Below are positions 1 through 7,591 of a stretch of DNA of 64,000 bases, piece after piece. Numbering within the stretch: position 1 is the first letter of the stretch; the number at the start of each line of letters is the position of its first letter. Origin of the DNA: Bacillota bacterium (lineage in GTDB: Bacteria > Bacillota > Clostridia > Lachnospirales > Lachnospiraceae); assembly GCA_023457255.1 (NCBI GenBank), contig JAEWMB010000012.1:1-64000 (forward strand), in the 5' to 3' direction. The notes below the pieces were generated by a model. That model saw nothing but the letters and a program-made list of their open reading frames with translations. It was not told where the DNA came from and did not search any database. Position numbers and translations under genes: made by a program.

Positions 1-557
1 TAATTAGCAGTGAAATGCTACAACTTTTGTTGTTCAAGATCAGAACTAAGAGTAAAATACTCCAACTATCCTAATCTTACAGCAAAGAACATCAAATGGC
101 ACGACGGTAGATTATGTCGCGCTTACAGTCGTGTAACTAAATCCGGTGCCTTGCAGTAATGCAAGATGCTAAGCAAATGGCTAAAGTTCTCGAAAGTAGG
201 CAAGCAATCATATAGGATGTAGATAAATACAACTTAAAAATGAATTATATCTGGTAGCTCCAAAATGCAGTTCAAGACGTTTATATGGACTGTATGACAA
301 GGTATACCATACGGGGATTATTTATGGAGGCATGAAAAAATGTAGGTAAAACCAAGATTCAAATGGTAAAACTAAAATTTAATCATGTCAAGCTTATGAT
401 TATATTACTGAAATTTATTTATAAATTTTAACCTAATATTTTAAGTTAGATTATATAATTATATCTTAAAATAAAACTCATTTTAGCTGAATATGTATTA
501 AAAAGTTCATGTTTTATAATATAAATATAAAAATATAATGAGAAAAATAATTATTTA
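1..557. other. Left-edge region with no supported gene
   Basis: No convincing gene is visible here. A short open frame can be read on the plus strand from a GTG at 10 to the TAA at 157-159 (49 residues, Cys-rich near its start). It is followed by another short frame interrupted by stops, which looks like decayed coding sequence. I could not assign either piece to a family. From about 400 onward the sequence is very AT-rich and contains several chance TATAAT-like strings. Confidence 0.4.
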
Positions 558-586
558 TTGCCATAAAACAGGAAATATGTTACTAT
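558..586 (+). promoter_or_regulatory. Candidate promoter of the biosynthetic operon
   Basis: TTGCCA at 558-563 and TACTAT at 581-586 are separated by exactly 17 bases, about 75 bases before the first start codon at 660. The surroundings are AT-rich, so chance matches are common. Other TATAAT strings at 515-520 and 534-539 lack a good -35 box. Confidence 0.4.
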
Positions 587-659
587 ATGTAAAAACAAGG
601 GATATTTTAGTATAAATATCAAAATTCAGTAATTACTAGGAAAAGTTAAGGAGAATTTT

Positions 660-1751
660 ATGGTTAAGTTAAATGAAAAGAAAATTAATTTATCTTTAAG
701 TGAAAATGCACAAAATATACCTAATAATGTTTTACAAGTAATGAAAGATGAATGTTATAACGCTAACAGATATCCTGTTGATGTACATAATGAATTAGTG
801 AAAAGACTTGCTCAATATCACTCATGCTCCCTAGAAAATATAATACTTGGTAATGGAGTAGATGAAATGATATTAATTGCTTGTCTGACATTATCGGAGA
901 ATAAAAAAAAGATAATCGTCAGTGAGCATACCTTTAATGGATATGTAGAGGCAGCCAAGATATGTCGCTTAGAGATATGTGAATCGAAAGTTGTAAATAA
1001 TCGAATCTGCATTGATGATATGATTTCAAAAATTGATTTATATACCACATGTATCTTTTTATGTAATCCATTAAATCCGTATGGAACAGTATTACAAAAA
1101 AATGAATGCATTAAGATAATAGAATGGGCTAAACAACAAGGCACCTATGTAATAATTGATGAAGCTTATGCAGATTTTGTAAGTGATTCATCCTATTGTA
1201 GTGCTTTAGAATTACTCGATTGTTATAAAAATGTTATAATTTATAAATCCTTTTCAAAATCATATGGTTTGGCAGGATTACGCTGTGGGTATGCCGTAGC
1301 TAATAAAGAAGTAATAACTATTATGAAAAAAGTACATGGACCTTTGCCATATCGAGTTAATCGTATTGCTTGCAAGGCAGCCATAGCATGTTTAGAAAAT
1401 CAAAATGAATATAATAAGAGTATAAAACAAGTCAATGAAATTAAAAAAACATTTTATAGAGCACTTGAAAAGGCTAAAATTGAGTTTATCGAATCTGAAA
1501 CAAATTTTGTGTTAATAAAGCTTAAAAATGATGAAAACGTAGATTATATATGTGAAGAATTATGTAATAAGCACTCTATTATTGTGAAAAATGGGAAAAA
1601 TTTTGGACTTATAGATTATATACGAGTTGGTATTGGAACAAACGATGATATGGAAAGATTTGTTAGGGCAATGATTGATATCAGGAAAAAAGTTGAATCA
1701 GAATATATAAGTAATATTGGGTGGCAAAATGAAGAATCTATTGTGTTTTGA
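660..1751 (+). CDS. HisC-like PLP-dependent aminotransferase
   Basis: This 363-residue class I/II aminotransferase resembles histidinol-phosphate aminotransferase. Visible landmarks are NPLNPYG (136-142), DEAYADF (167-173) and SFSK-SYGLAGLR, whose Lys200 should form the PLP Schiff base, with Arg208 placed to bind the substrate carboxylate or phosphate. The start follows a clear ribosome site (AAGGAG, 7 bases upstream). Its neighbours are not histidine genes. It is the first gene of a compact operon with glycosyltransferases and exporters, so I infer that it aminates a biosynthetic intermediate rather than making histidine. The substrate (a keto sugar, amino-acid or imidazole-like intermediate) cannot be read from sequence. 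Codon use is strongly AT-biased compared with genes beyond 15 kb. Confidence 0.85.
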   Translation: MVKLNEKKINLSLSENAQNIPNNVLQVMKDECYNANRYPVDVHNELVKRLAQYHSCSLENIILGNGVDEMILIACLTLSENKKKIIVSEHTFNGYVEAAKICRLEICESKVVNNRICIDDMISKIDLYTTCIFLCNPLNPYGTVLQKNECIKIIEWAKQQGTYVIIDEAYADFVSDSSYCSALELLDCYKNVIIYKSFSKSYGLAGLRCGYAVANKEVITIMKKVHGPLPYRVNRIACKAAIACLENQNEYNKSIKQVNEIKKTFYRALEKAKIEFIESETNFVLIKLKNDENVDYICEELCNKHSIIVKNGKNFGLIDYIRVGIGTNDDMERFVRAMIDIRKKVESEYISNIGWQNEESIVF

Positions 1752-2370
1752 TCTTGATAATACATTATATCATCCTAAATATAAAATTATGGATAAGATT
1801 AATCTTAGAATTGTAAAGTATTTAATAGAATACACCAATATAAGTCCAGAAACTGTAAATATTAAGAGAAAATATTATTATGAGACATATGGGTCTACCC
1901 TAAAAGGATTATATTGTGAGGAAAGAATTGAACCAATAAAGTACCTTGAATTTATACATAATATTGAAGCTTATGATTTACCATTAAAAGATGACAAACT
2001 ACATGACATAATTAATCAGATGGATGGATTGAAAATTATTATAACAAATAGTTATAGTGTATATGCTGTTAGAGTTTTAGAATCACTAGGTATCTTGCAT
2101 TTATTTGATAAAATATATGATACAGTGTTTATGGACTTTAATTACAAAAATTCAATAACAGGGTTAAAAAAGGTTATTGAGTTATATGACTATTCATTAA
2201 ATGATATCTACCTAATTGATGATAGTGAAGATTCACTTGAAGCAGCGAAAAGCATAGGAATCAATACAATTTATGTTAATTATAGTTTAAAGAAATCCAA
2301 CAACTATACGAAAGAGATTAATTCAATCTATGATATTAATCAATGTATTATCACTAATAATATGCGTTAA
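1729..2370 (+). CDS. HAD-superfamily phosphatase (pyrimidine 5'-nucleotidase-like)
   Basis: The protein has 213 residues from the ATG at 1729. That start overlaps the aminotransferase end by 23 bases; a TTG at 1717 in frame is the alternative. The HAD motifs are complete: DLDNT (Asp8 nucleophile, Asp10 acid/base), an IITNS motif near 103-108, Lys147/148, and IDDSEDS with the Mg-binding Asp pair near 164-165. The FDLDNTLY start resembles the pyrimidine 5'-nucleotidase (SDT1-like) branch. It sits directly before a phosphoribosyltransferase-like gene. Together these could add phosphoribose and then remove its phosphate, but that coupling is inference. A general phosphosugar or nucleotide phosphatase is the alternative. 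Confidence 0.8.
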   Translation: MKNLLCFDLDNTLYHPKYKIMDKINLRIVKYLIEYTNISPETVNIKRKYYYETYGSTLKGLYCEERIEPIKYLEFIHNIEAYDLPLKDDKLHDIINQMDGLKIIITNSYSVYAVRVLESLGILHLFDKIYDTVFMDFNYKNSITGLKKVIELYDYSLNDIYLIDDSEDSLEAAKSIGINTIYVNYSLKKSNNYTKEINSIYDINQCIITNNMR

Positions 2371-2382
2371 AAGGAGCTTCAT

Positions 2383-3132
2383 ATGAAGAAAAAATTATAT
2401 TTATGGAATGATTTACCGCTTTTATATGATAAGTATTATGTAGAGGACATATGGCTACACTTTCAGCAATATATAAATAATCATGGGTATAATGACGTTG
2501 ATTATCATTGTATCGATGATTTAAATCTACGAAATTGGTTGAGCAAAATAGATCTTAACTCAAATAAAGTATTGAGCATAGGAACGAGACCTAACTTATT
2601 CCTAAATATCCTTAATAAATCGGATTATGTAAACATTAAACCAGTTAGACAGCATGGGAGGGGGGGGGAGTCTCAATGTGTATCTATTAGTTTAAAAGAC
2701 CAGAGAAAATTGCAAGAAGTAGTACAAAATGAGCCAGATGGTAAAATATGCATCGTGGAGGATGTTCTTGTAAATGGTGAAACAATTAAATATATATTAG
2801 ATGAACTGAATAGAGTTGGGTTTGTAGGGCAACTATTATTGAATATTTTTATAGTGAATGATTATTCATTGAACTGTTTAGATATGAAGTTTCAATATGA
2901 CGTAATACTAAATATCGGAATATATATGGACGGTAAGCCTATAGAGGATAGTACATGTATTTGTTTCCATGATCTTTTGTTTGGGAAGTTGTGCGATGGT
3001 AAAAAGTACTATGAGAGAATGGATTTGATGACAAGATTTTTATATAACAAAGATAATAGCTTAATAAAAATAATTGAAGAATGTCAGAGGAGAATTAATA
3101 ATGGGACAGCAAAAGAACTCATTACTGAATAA
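2383..3132 (+). CDS. Phosphoribosyltransferase-like protein
   Basis: The protein has 249 residues and a good ribosome site (AAGGAG). The key evidence is ICIVEDVLVNGETI at residues 122-135, which matches the PRPP-binding motif of type I phosphoribosyltransferases (hydrophobic strand, two acidic-region residues, V-x-G-x-T). The usual DD is ED here. Residues 61-70 (NKVLSIGTRP) and the basic, Gly-rich stretch near 88-95 fit other loops of the fold. The N-terminal 60 residues are not recognised. If active, it would transfer 5-phosphoribose from PRPP to an acceptor. The partner HAD phosphatase upstream and aminosugar-type enzymes downstream suggest a small-molecule acceptor. The gene contains a G9 run at 2660-2668. 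A pyrimidine salvage function is the main alternative. Confidence 0.65.
   Translation: MKKKLYLWNDLPLLYDKYYVEDIWLHFQQYINNHGYNDVDYHCIDDLNLRNWLSKIDLNSNKVLSIGTRPNLFLNILNKSDYVNIKPVRQHGRGGESQCVSISLKDQRKLQEVVQNEPDGKICIVEDVLVNGETIKYILDELNRVGFVGQLLLNIFIVNDYSLNCLDMKFQYDVILNIGIYMDGKPIEDSTCICFHDLLFGKLCDGKKYYERMDLMTRFLYNKDNSLIKIIEECQRRINNGTAKELITE
2660..2668 (+). repeat. G9 homopolymer inside the phosphoribosyltransferase gene
   Basis: Nine consecutive G residues, preceded by GGGA, lie within an otherwise AT-rich gene at codons for Gly-Arg-Gly-Gly. The frame is intact in this sequence. Such tracts are classic slipped-strand sites, and a one-base change would truncate the protein soon after residue 94. 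Confidence 0.9.
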
Positions 3133-4201
3133 ATACGAATATGATAATGATGAAGTTATTCTTAAAAGTAGACCCAGAGTACTTTTTCTCGAGTTAACTA
3201 GGAATTGTAATTTACATTGTACAATGTGTCGACCATATAATTGGTATAAAAATGAATGGTTTTTGCAAGAAAATGTTCTAGACTGTATTCGACAAGAATT
3301 ATTTCCCTATATTGAAATGGTAGATTTACGTGGTTTCGGTGAATCAACTTTAGATTCAAGATTAGTTAGTATTGCAGATGAGCTTCATCATAGAAATGTT
3401 AAAACAATGATTTATTCCAATATGTGTTCCCAAGACGAAAAATATTGGGAAGAATTAGTTCATACTGGTATTAATGTGGCAGTATCGATAGAGACAGCAG
3501 ACCCAATTAAGTACGCTAAGATAAGGCGTGGCGGAAACTTTGAGCTCATGAAAACTAATTTAATAAGTTCTATTAAAGCATCAGATAGTAATAATACTCC
3601 TTTTTTAACTGTTGTTTTGTCTGATGATAATATAGATGATATTTATGGATTGGTTGAGTTTGCAGCGGAATGTGGAATTAATAAAATACAATTGAATCCT
3701 ATATCTATGAAGAATCCTGTAAATCCTGATGGTATAAGTCACTATGGGTTTCACCATAAGACGAAGGAGTATGTCAAGAAAGAATTTTATAAAATAATTG
3801 AGTTATCAAATAAAAATAATGTAAAGGTTGAGGTAGCCGCAAACTTATTTAATGAAAACAATATAATGAAAGACAAGTGTATACATCCATGGAGTTATGT
3901 ATTTATTAGATATGATGGATCTATAGGATTTTGTGACCATCTTGCAAGGCAGGATGCATCCTTAAAAGGCAATATAAACGATGAAGGATTCATGGCTATC
4001 TGGAATAATTCTGAGTATCAGGAATTGAGGAAGGCACATATCACAAAAGGCTATGAGAACCTAGAGAGACAACGGATTGAATGTAGATGGTGCGATCGTA
4101 ACCGTTATGGTAATTGCGAATATATTATAGATAATAAATTTGTTCCGAAAGAACTGCATGAATATTATCAACTCGCCTTTGAAAGGAATAGTAGTATATG
4201 A
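3101..4201 (+). CDS. Radical SAM/SPASM-domain enzyme
   Basis: The protein has 366 residues from ATG 3101, chosen because AGGAGA lies 8 bases upstream. This start overlaps the previous gene by 32 bases; the in-frame TTG at 3074 is less likely. The CNLHCTMC motif (Cys36, Cys40, Cys43) binds the SAM-cleaving [4Fe-4S] cluster. A C-terminal SPASM-type domain carries further cysteines near 260, 278, 328, 331 and 339, enough for at least one auxiliary cluster. SPASM proteins oxidise alcohols (BtrN-like), mature peptides or modify sugars. No precursor peptide is visible nearby, and glycosyltransferases flank it, so a sugar or cyclitol substrate is the better guess. Its stop overlaps the next start (ATGA). 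Confidence 0.9.
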   Translation: MGQQKNSLLNKYEYDNDEVILKSRPRVLFLELTRNCNLHCTMCRPYNWYKNEWFLQENVLDCIRQELFPYIEMVDLRGFGESTLDSRLVSIADELHHRNVKTMIYSNMCSQDEKYWEELVHTGINVAVSIETADPIKYAKIRRGGNFELMKTNLISSIKASDSNNTPFLTVVLSDDNIDDIYGLVEFAAECGINKIQLNPISMKNPVNPDGISHYGFHHKTKEYVKKEFYKIIELSNKNNVKVEVAANLFNENNIMKDKCIHPWSYVFIRYDGSIGFCDHLARQDASLKGNINDEGFMAIWNNSEYQELRKAHITKGYENLERQRIECRWCDRNRYGNCEYIIDNKFVPKELHEYYQLAFERNSSI

Positions 4202-5412
4202 AGGTGTTAATAGTTTCAAGTGGCTATTATCCATCTTCTTGTGGTGGTGTTGAAATTATTTCTCAAGTTCTTGCAGAAGGATTAGTAGAACGAGGTTACG
4301 AAATAGTTGTACTATATTCGAATGAATCTGTAGAGGTTGATGATACTTATTATCATAATGGTATAAAGGTTATTAAATTAAAACCTTCCATGATACATAT
4401 CTTTAATCAAAGCATAACAAGCAAAATTAATCGGATATTACAGATGTATAATATATTTAATATTGGTAAAATACGAAACGTACTAAAAAATGAGAATCCG
4501 GATCTTGTTCATATTCAAATGCCTAGAATTGTAAGCTATTCTGTATACACAGCGTGCAATCGTGAAAATATCCCTATTGTGGCAACATTACACGAGTATT
4601 ATTCATTATGGAACTTTAATCCGTTTTTAACTATTGATCATATGATGACTTCAAAACCAACATTTGTAACGAAAGTACTACGTAACTTGCAGAAGAAAGC
4701 GACTAGAGAAACTAGATATGTTACAGCTCCTTTTGAAGATGTTATAAAAAAATATAAAAGTGAAGGATATTTCACGAATACAAAGTTTAAAGAGGTCTTA
4801 AACGCGTTAAAGTTCGCGGGTAATGCTCAATCTGAATTGACAAACAAAAAAAGAAGATTAGAGAAAGACAAGGTGCGAAAGTTTCTAATCATTAGTCGAT
4901 TGGTAAACTATAAGGGAATAGAAAGAGTTCTTGATGCATTTGTAAATTATGACAATGAAATGATTGAATTACATATAGCAGGTGACGGGCCGTTAAGAAG
5001 CCTTGTTGAGAAATATTGTAGTAAAGACAGTCGAATAAAGTATCATGGGTATGTTATGAATAAAGACAAAGAGAACTTGTTTCGAAGCACTGATGTCATG
5101 TTTTTTTTACCAGCTGATATAGAAACCTTTGGTTTGACTATTCTTGAAGCATATTATTATTGTATGCCTGTAATTATTTCAAATGTAAATGCAGTTTCAA
5201 AACATGTAGATAATGGTGCAACAGGACTTATTCTTAACGAGGTCAGCAATTCCAATATAGTTAATGCAATGAAACAATATATAAATTATCTAGAATGGGA
5301 TTTTCAGTTAGAGTGTTGCTTAAAGAAGTTGCAGAAATATAGTTGTGATAACTTTATAGATGAGTTTGAGGAAGTATACTTTGAAGTGTTAAAAACAGGA
5401 CAAGTACAATAG
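4198..5412 (+). CDS. Family 4 glycosyltransferase
   Basis: This 404-residue GT-B fold enzyme is translationally coupled to the radical SAM gene by an ATGA overlap. The N-terminal SGYYPSSCGGVE loop is typical of GT4 acceptor domains. The C-terminal half has the sugar-nucleotide site, including ISRLVNYKGIERVLDAF and, near 308-322, ETFGLTILEAYYY with the conserved GT4 glutamates. No signal peptide or membrane segment is seen, so it should act in the cytoplasm. Enzymes of this family often use UDP-GlcNAc; the de-N-acetylase downstream at 9216 would fit a GlcNAc transfer followed by deacetylation. Donor and acceptor remain inference. Confidence 0.88.
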   Translation: MKVLIVSSGYYPSSCGGVEIISQVLAEGLVERGYEIVVLYSNESVEVDDTYYHNGIKVIKLKPSMIHIFNQSITSKINRILQMYNIFNIGKIRNVLKNENPDLVHIQMPRIVSYSVYTACNRENIPIVATLHEYYSLWNFNPFLTIDHMMTSKPTFVTKVLRNLQKKATRETRYVTAPFEDVIKKYKSEGYFTNTKFKEVLNALKFAGNAQSELTNKKRRLEKDKVRKFLIISRLVNYKGIERVLDAFVNYDNEMIELHIAGDGPLRSLVEKYCSKDSRIKYHGYVMNKDKENLFRSTDVMFFLPADIETFGLTILEAYYYCMPVIISNVNAVSKHVDNGATGLILNEVSNSNIVNAMKQYINYLEWDFQLECCLKKLQKYSCDNFIDEFEEVYFEVLKTGQVQ

Positions 5413-5426
5413 AAGGAGAGATTGAA

Positions 5427-6446
5427 ATGAAAAAGGAATCTGTAGTTTCTGTGATAATTACTGTCTATAACTACAAATATAACATATCTTTAGAAGCTGT
5501 ATTTAAGGGGTGGAGACAACAAACAATCTCCACCGAGATCATATTATGTGAACAAAGTATAGAAAGGGACGAAAAGCTAGCTGAACTATGTAATAGGAAT
5601 CATGTGCGTTATATTCATTGCTTACCTGATTTAATTAATGGAATGGTTAGATATAATATAGGTAGAGTGCGTAATATAGCAGCATTACTCAGTAAGTGTA
5701 AATATTTATATTTTAATGATGCAGATGTATTAGTTTATAGAAAAGATTACCTTGAAGAGTTAATAAATTTTTCAGAATCGAATAATAAGATACCTCTAAT
5801 GAGGCCATTTTCACGAAGATTACAAAGTAACTATAATGAAGTATTTGCAACTTGCTATTGTGGGAACCCAGAAATTAACTTTCATGAAGAAAAATATTTT
5901 TGTAAGGCAATTTTTAACGAAAATAGTATGTCAATTGATGTCATACCCGAAGGGGAACGATATCGCTTGATGAATAATATTCTTCATGTTTGTACAGCTT
6001 CTGATTTGAATAAAATGATTGAGCAAGATGCGAAATACATGGAAGAGTTTCCAGATATATGGCAAACAGCAATGCATTATGGGGGACTGTTTGTGAGCTA
6101 TGATAATTTTATAAAAGTATGTGGGTATTGTGAACAATATTTTAATTGGGGATATGAGGATATTGATATTCAATGGAAATTAGATGCATATACTGGTATA
6201 CAGTTTATTGACTCAGCTATTAGAAATTGTGGTGTACTACATTTTGAGCATAATTCACGTCGTCAAAATGAGATATACACTTTAAATAATGCAGTATTTG
6301 AGCGAAGGAAGAAAGCAGGCCAGCAGAAGGCTGTTAAAGGTGATACTGAGAAATGTGATTCATTTATAAGCGCATATCTTAGACAGGATAAAACCACTAT
6401 GATTCGATATGTAAAAGAGGCTTATATTAATGATATAAGAAAGTAG
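5427..6446 (+). CDS. Family 2 glycosyltransferase
   Basis: The protein has 339 residues after a strong GAAGGAGAG ribosome site. The N-terminus SVIITVYNY is the GT2 nucleotide-binding strand, FNDADVLVY near 96-104 provides the DxD metal site, and WGYEDIDIQWKL near 240-252 is the ED motif of galactosyltransferase or chondroitin-synthase-like GT2 domains. No transmembrane segment is visible, so it probably adds a single residue rather than polymerising and extruding. It would add a second sugar to the operon product. Donor specificity cannot be assigned. Confidence 0.87.
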   Translation: MKKESVVSVIITVYNYKYNISLEAVFKGWRQQTISTEIILCEQSIERDEKLAELCNRNHVRYIHCLPDLINGMVRYNIGRVRNIAALLSKCKYLYFNDADVLVYRKDYLEELINFSESNNKIPLMRPFSRRLQSNYNEVFATCYCGNPEINFHEEKYFCKAIFNENSMSIDVIPEGERYRLMNNILHVCTASDLNKMIEQDAKYMEEFPDIWQTAMHYGGLFVSYDNFIKVCGYCEQYFNWGYEDIDIQWKLDAYTGIQFIDSAIRNCGVLHFEHNSRRQNEIYTLNNAVFERRKKAGQQKAVKGDTEKCDSFISAYLRQDKTTMIRYVKEAYINDIRK

Positions 6447-6452
6447 GAAGAG

Positions 6453-7178
6453 TTGAAGAAAAAAACATTAATAATTACTGGAACAACGAATGGAATAGGT
6501 AAGGCAATTGTCCAAAGATTAAAAGGTGAATTTTATATTATTGCTATTAACAGAAGAAATGATAATTGTGTGGATGAAAATATTATATGTGATTTGAGTA
6601 ATATCGACGCGGTAGTTAGTCTATGCAATGACTTATCTCAGTATAAGGTAGATGTTTTAATAAATAATGCAGGGGGAAGTTATCCATGTACTTTTACTGA
6701 TATTTCTTTTGACAATGCAATTTCAGATATTAATCTTAATTTTGTATCACCTATGTTGTTGATGCAAAGTATAATTAAAGGAATGCTAGTACAGGGGTAT
6801 GGTAATATAGTGAACATCTCATCAATATCTTCAAAAGCTCCCACGCCTTATCTGCATATTTATAGCGCTGCCAAGAGTGCATTAGATTCTTTAACCAAAA
6901 GTTGTGCTATTGCGTATGGTAATAATAATATCACAATAAACTCAGTATGCCCAGGTGCAGTGGATACCGCAATGAGCATTGAAGGAAGAAAGCGTTTATC
7001 TAAATTTCATGGATTGTCAGAAGATAGATATCAACAATTGATGATCGAGGGGGCAGGCATTGGAAGAATGATACATTGTGAAGAAGTGGCTCATCTAGTT
7101 AGCTTTTTAATTTCTGAAGAGACGAGAGCAATTTCAGGACAATCCATTAATATCTGCGGTACATTAGAGGTCAATTAA
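6453..7178 (+). CDS. Short-chain dehydrogenase/reductase
   Basis: This 241-residue classical SDR appears to start at TTG 6453, with AGGAAG just upstream. It shows the cofactor motif TGTTNGIGK (8-16), NNAGG in the central region, and the catalytic pair Tyr137 and Lys141 (YSAAK) preceded by a serine-rich strand. It should oxidise or reduce a hydroxyl/keto group using NAD(P)H. In this operon it may generate a keto sugar for the aminotransferase or reduce one made by the ThDP enzyme. The gene begins 6 bases after the GT2 stop. Confidence 0.88.
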   Translation: MKKKTLIITGTTNGIGKAIVQRLKGEFYIIAINRRNDNCVDENIICDLSNIDAVVSLCNDLSQYKVDVLINNAGGSYPCTFTDISFDNAISDINLNFVSPMLLMQSIIKGMLVQGYGNIVNISSISSKAPTPYLHIYSAAKSALDSLTKSCAIAYGNNNITINSVCPGAVDTAMSIEGRKRLSKFHGLSEDRYQQLMIEGAGIGRMIHCEEVAHLVSFLISEETRAISGQSINICGTLEVN

Positions 7179-7193
7179 TAAGTAGGAGGGTGT

Positions 7194-7547
7194 ATGAGAA
7201 AGGAACAAAATATGCAAGAACTAGCAAATTTCTGTAAAAAAGTTATAATGGAGAAATATGACGGGATATATGATTATTATCAGGTTTTATACCCTAATTC
7301 AGATAAGCCTTATGTAGTACATAAAAGTACATATCAAATGACGGTTGTGTTAAGCGGAGAAGGAAGAGCAATTTTAAATGAAAAAAGCTTCGAATTGTGT
7401 CCAAATGATGTTTTATTTATTGAAGCTAATACATGTCATACATTTTTATGTGAAAGTGACAAAATGGAACTGTTTCATATACATATTCCCAAAGAAGCTA
7501 TAAGTAATGATAGAGAAATTATTAGAGAAGATTATTATATTAATTAG
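7194..7547 (+). CDS. Small cupin-domain protein
   Basis: This 117-residue single cupin follows a GTAGGAGGG ribosome site. A G-E-G-R-A turn (VLSGEGRAILN) and the second cupin motif (PNDVLFIEANTCHTF) are visible. The first motif lacks the usual HxH, so metal binding is uncertain. Small cupins of this kind act as sugar epimerases or isomerases, metal-dependent lyases or sensors. Its place between an SDR and a ThDP enzyme suggests a catalytic or accessory role in the same pathway. I do not assign a reaction. Confidence 0.7.
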   Translation: MRKEQNMQELANFCKKVIMEKYDGIYDYYQVLYPNSDKPYVVHKSTYQMTVVLSGEGRAILNEKSFELCPNDVLFIEANTCHTFLCESDKMELFHIHIPKEAISNDREIIREDYYIN

Positions 7548-7591
7548 AATATTTATTAGTTTATGTACATTAATCTTGGGGAGGCGTTAAG

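Noticed and set aside
10..159. Possible RiPP precursor for the radical SAM/ABC-exporter operon
   Set aside because: The 49-residue frame starts with GTG, has no visible ribosome site, lies some 400 bases before the operon promoter candidate and is followed by decayed sequence. No other precursor-like ORF is in the operon gaps.
660..1751. Histidine biosynthesis gene hisC
   Set aside because: The sequence is HisC-like, but no other his gene is near and the operon is for glycan or metabolite synthesis, so I give no hisC symbol.
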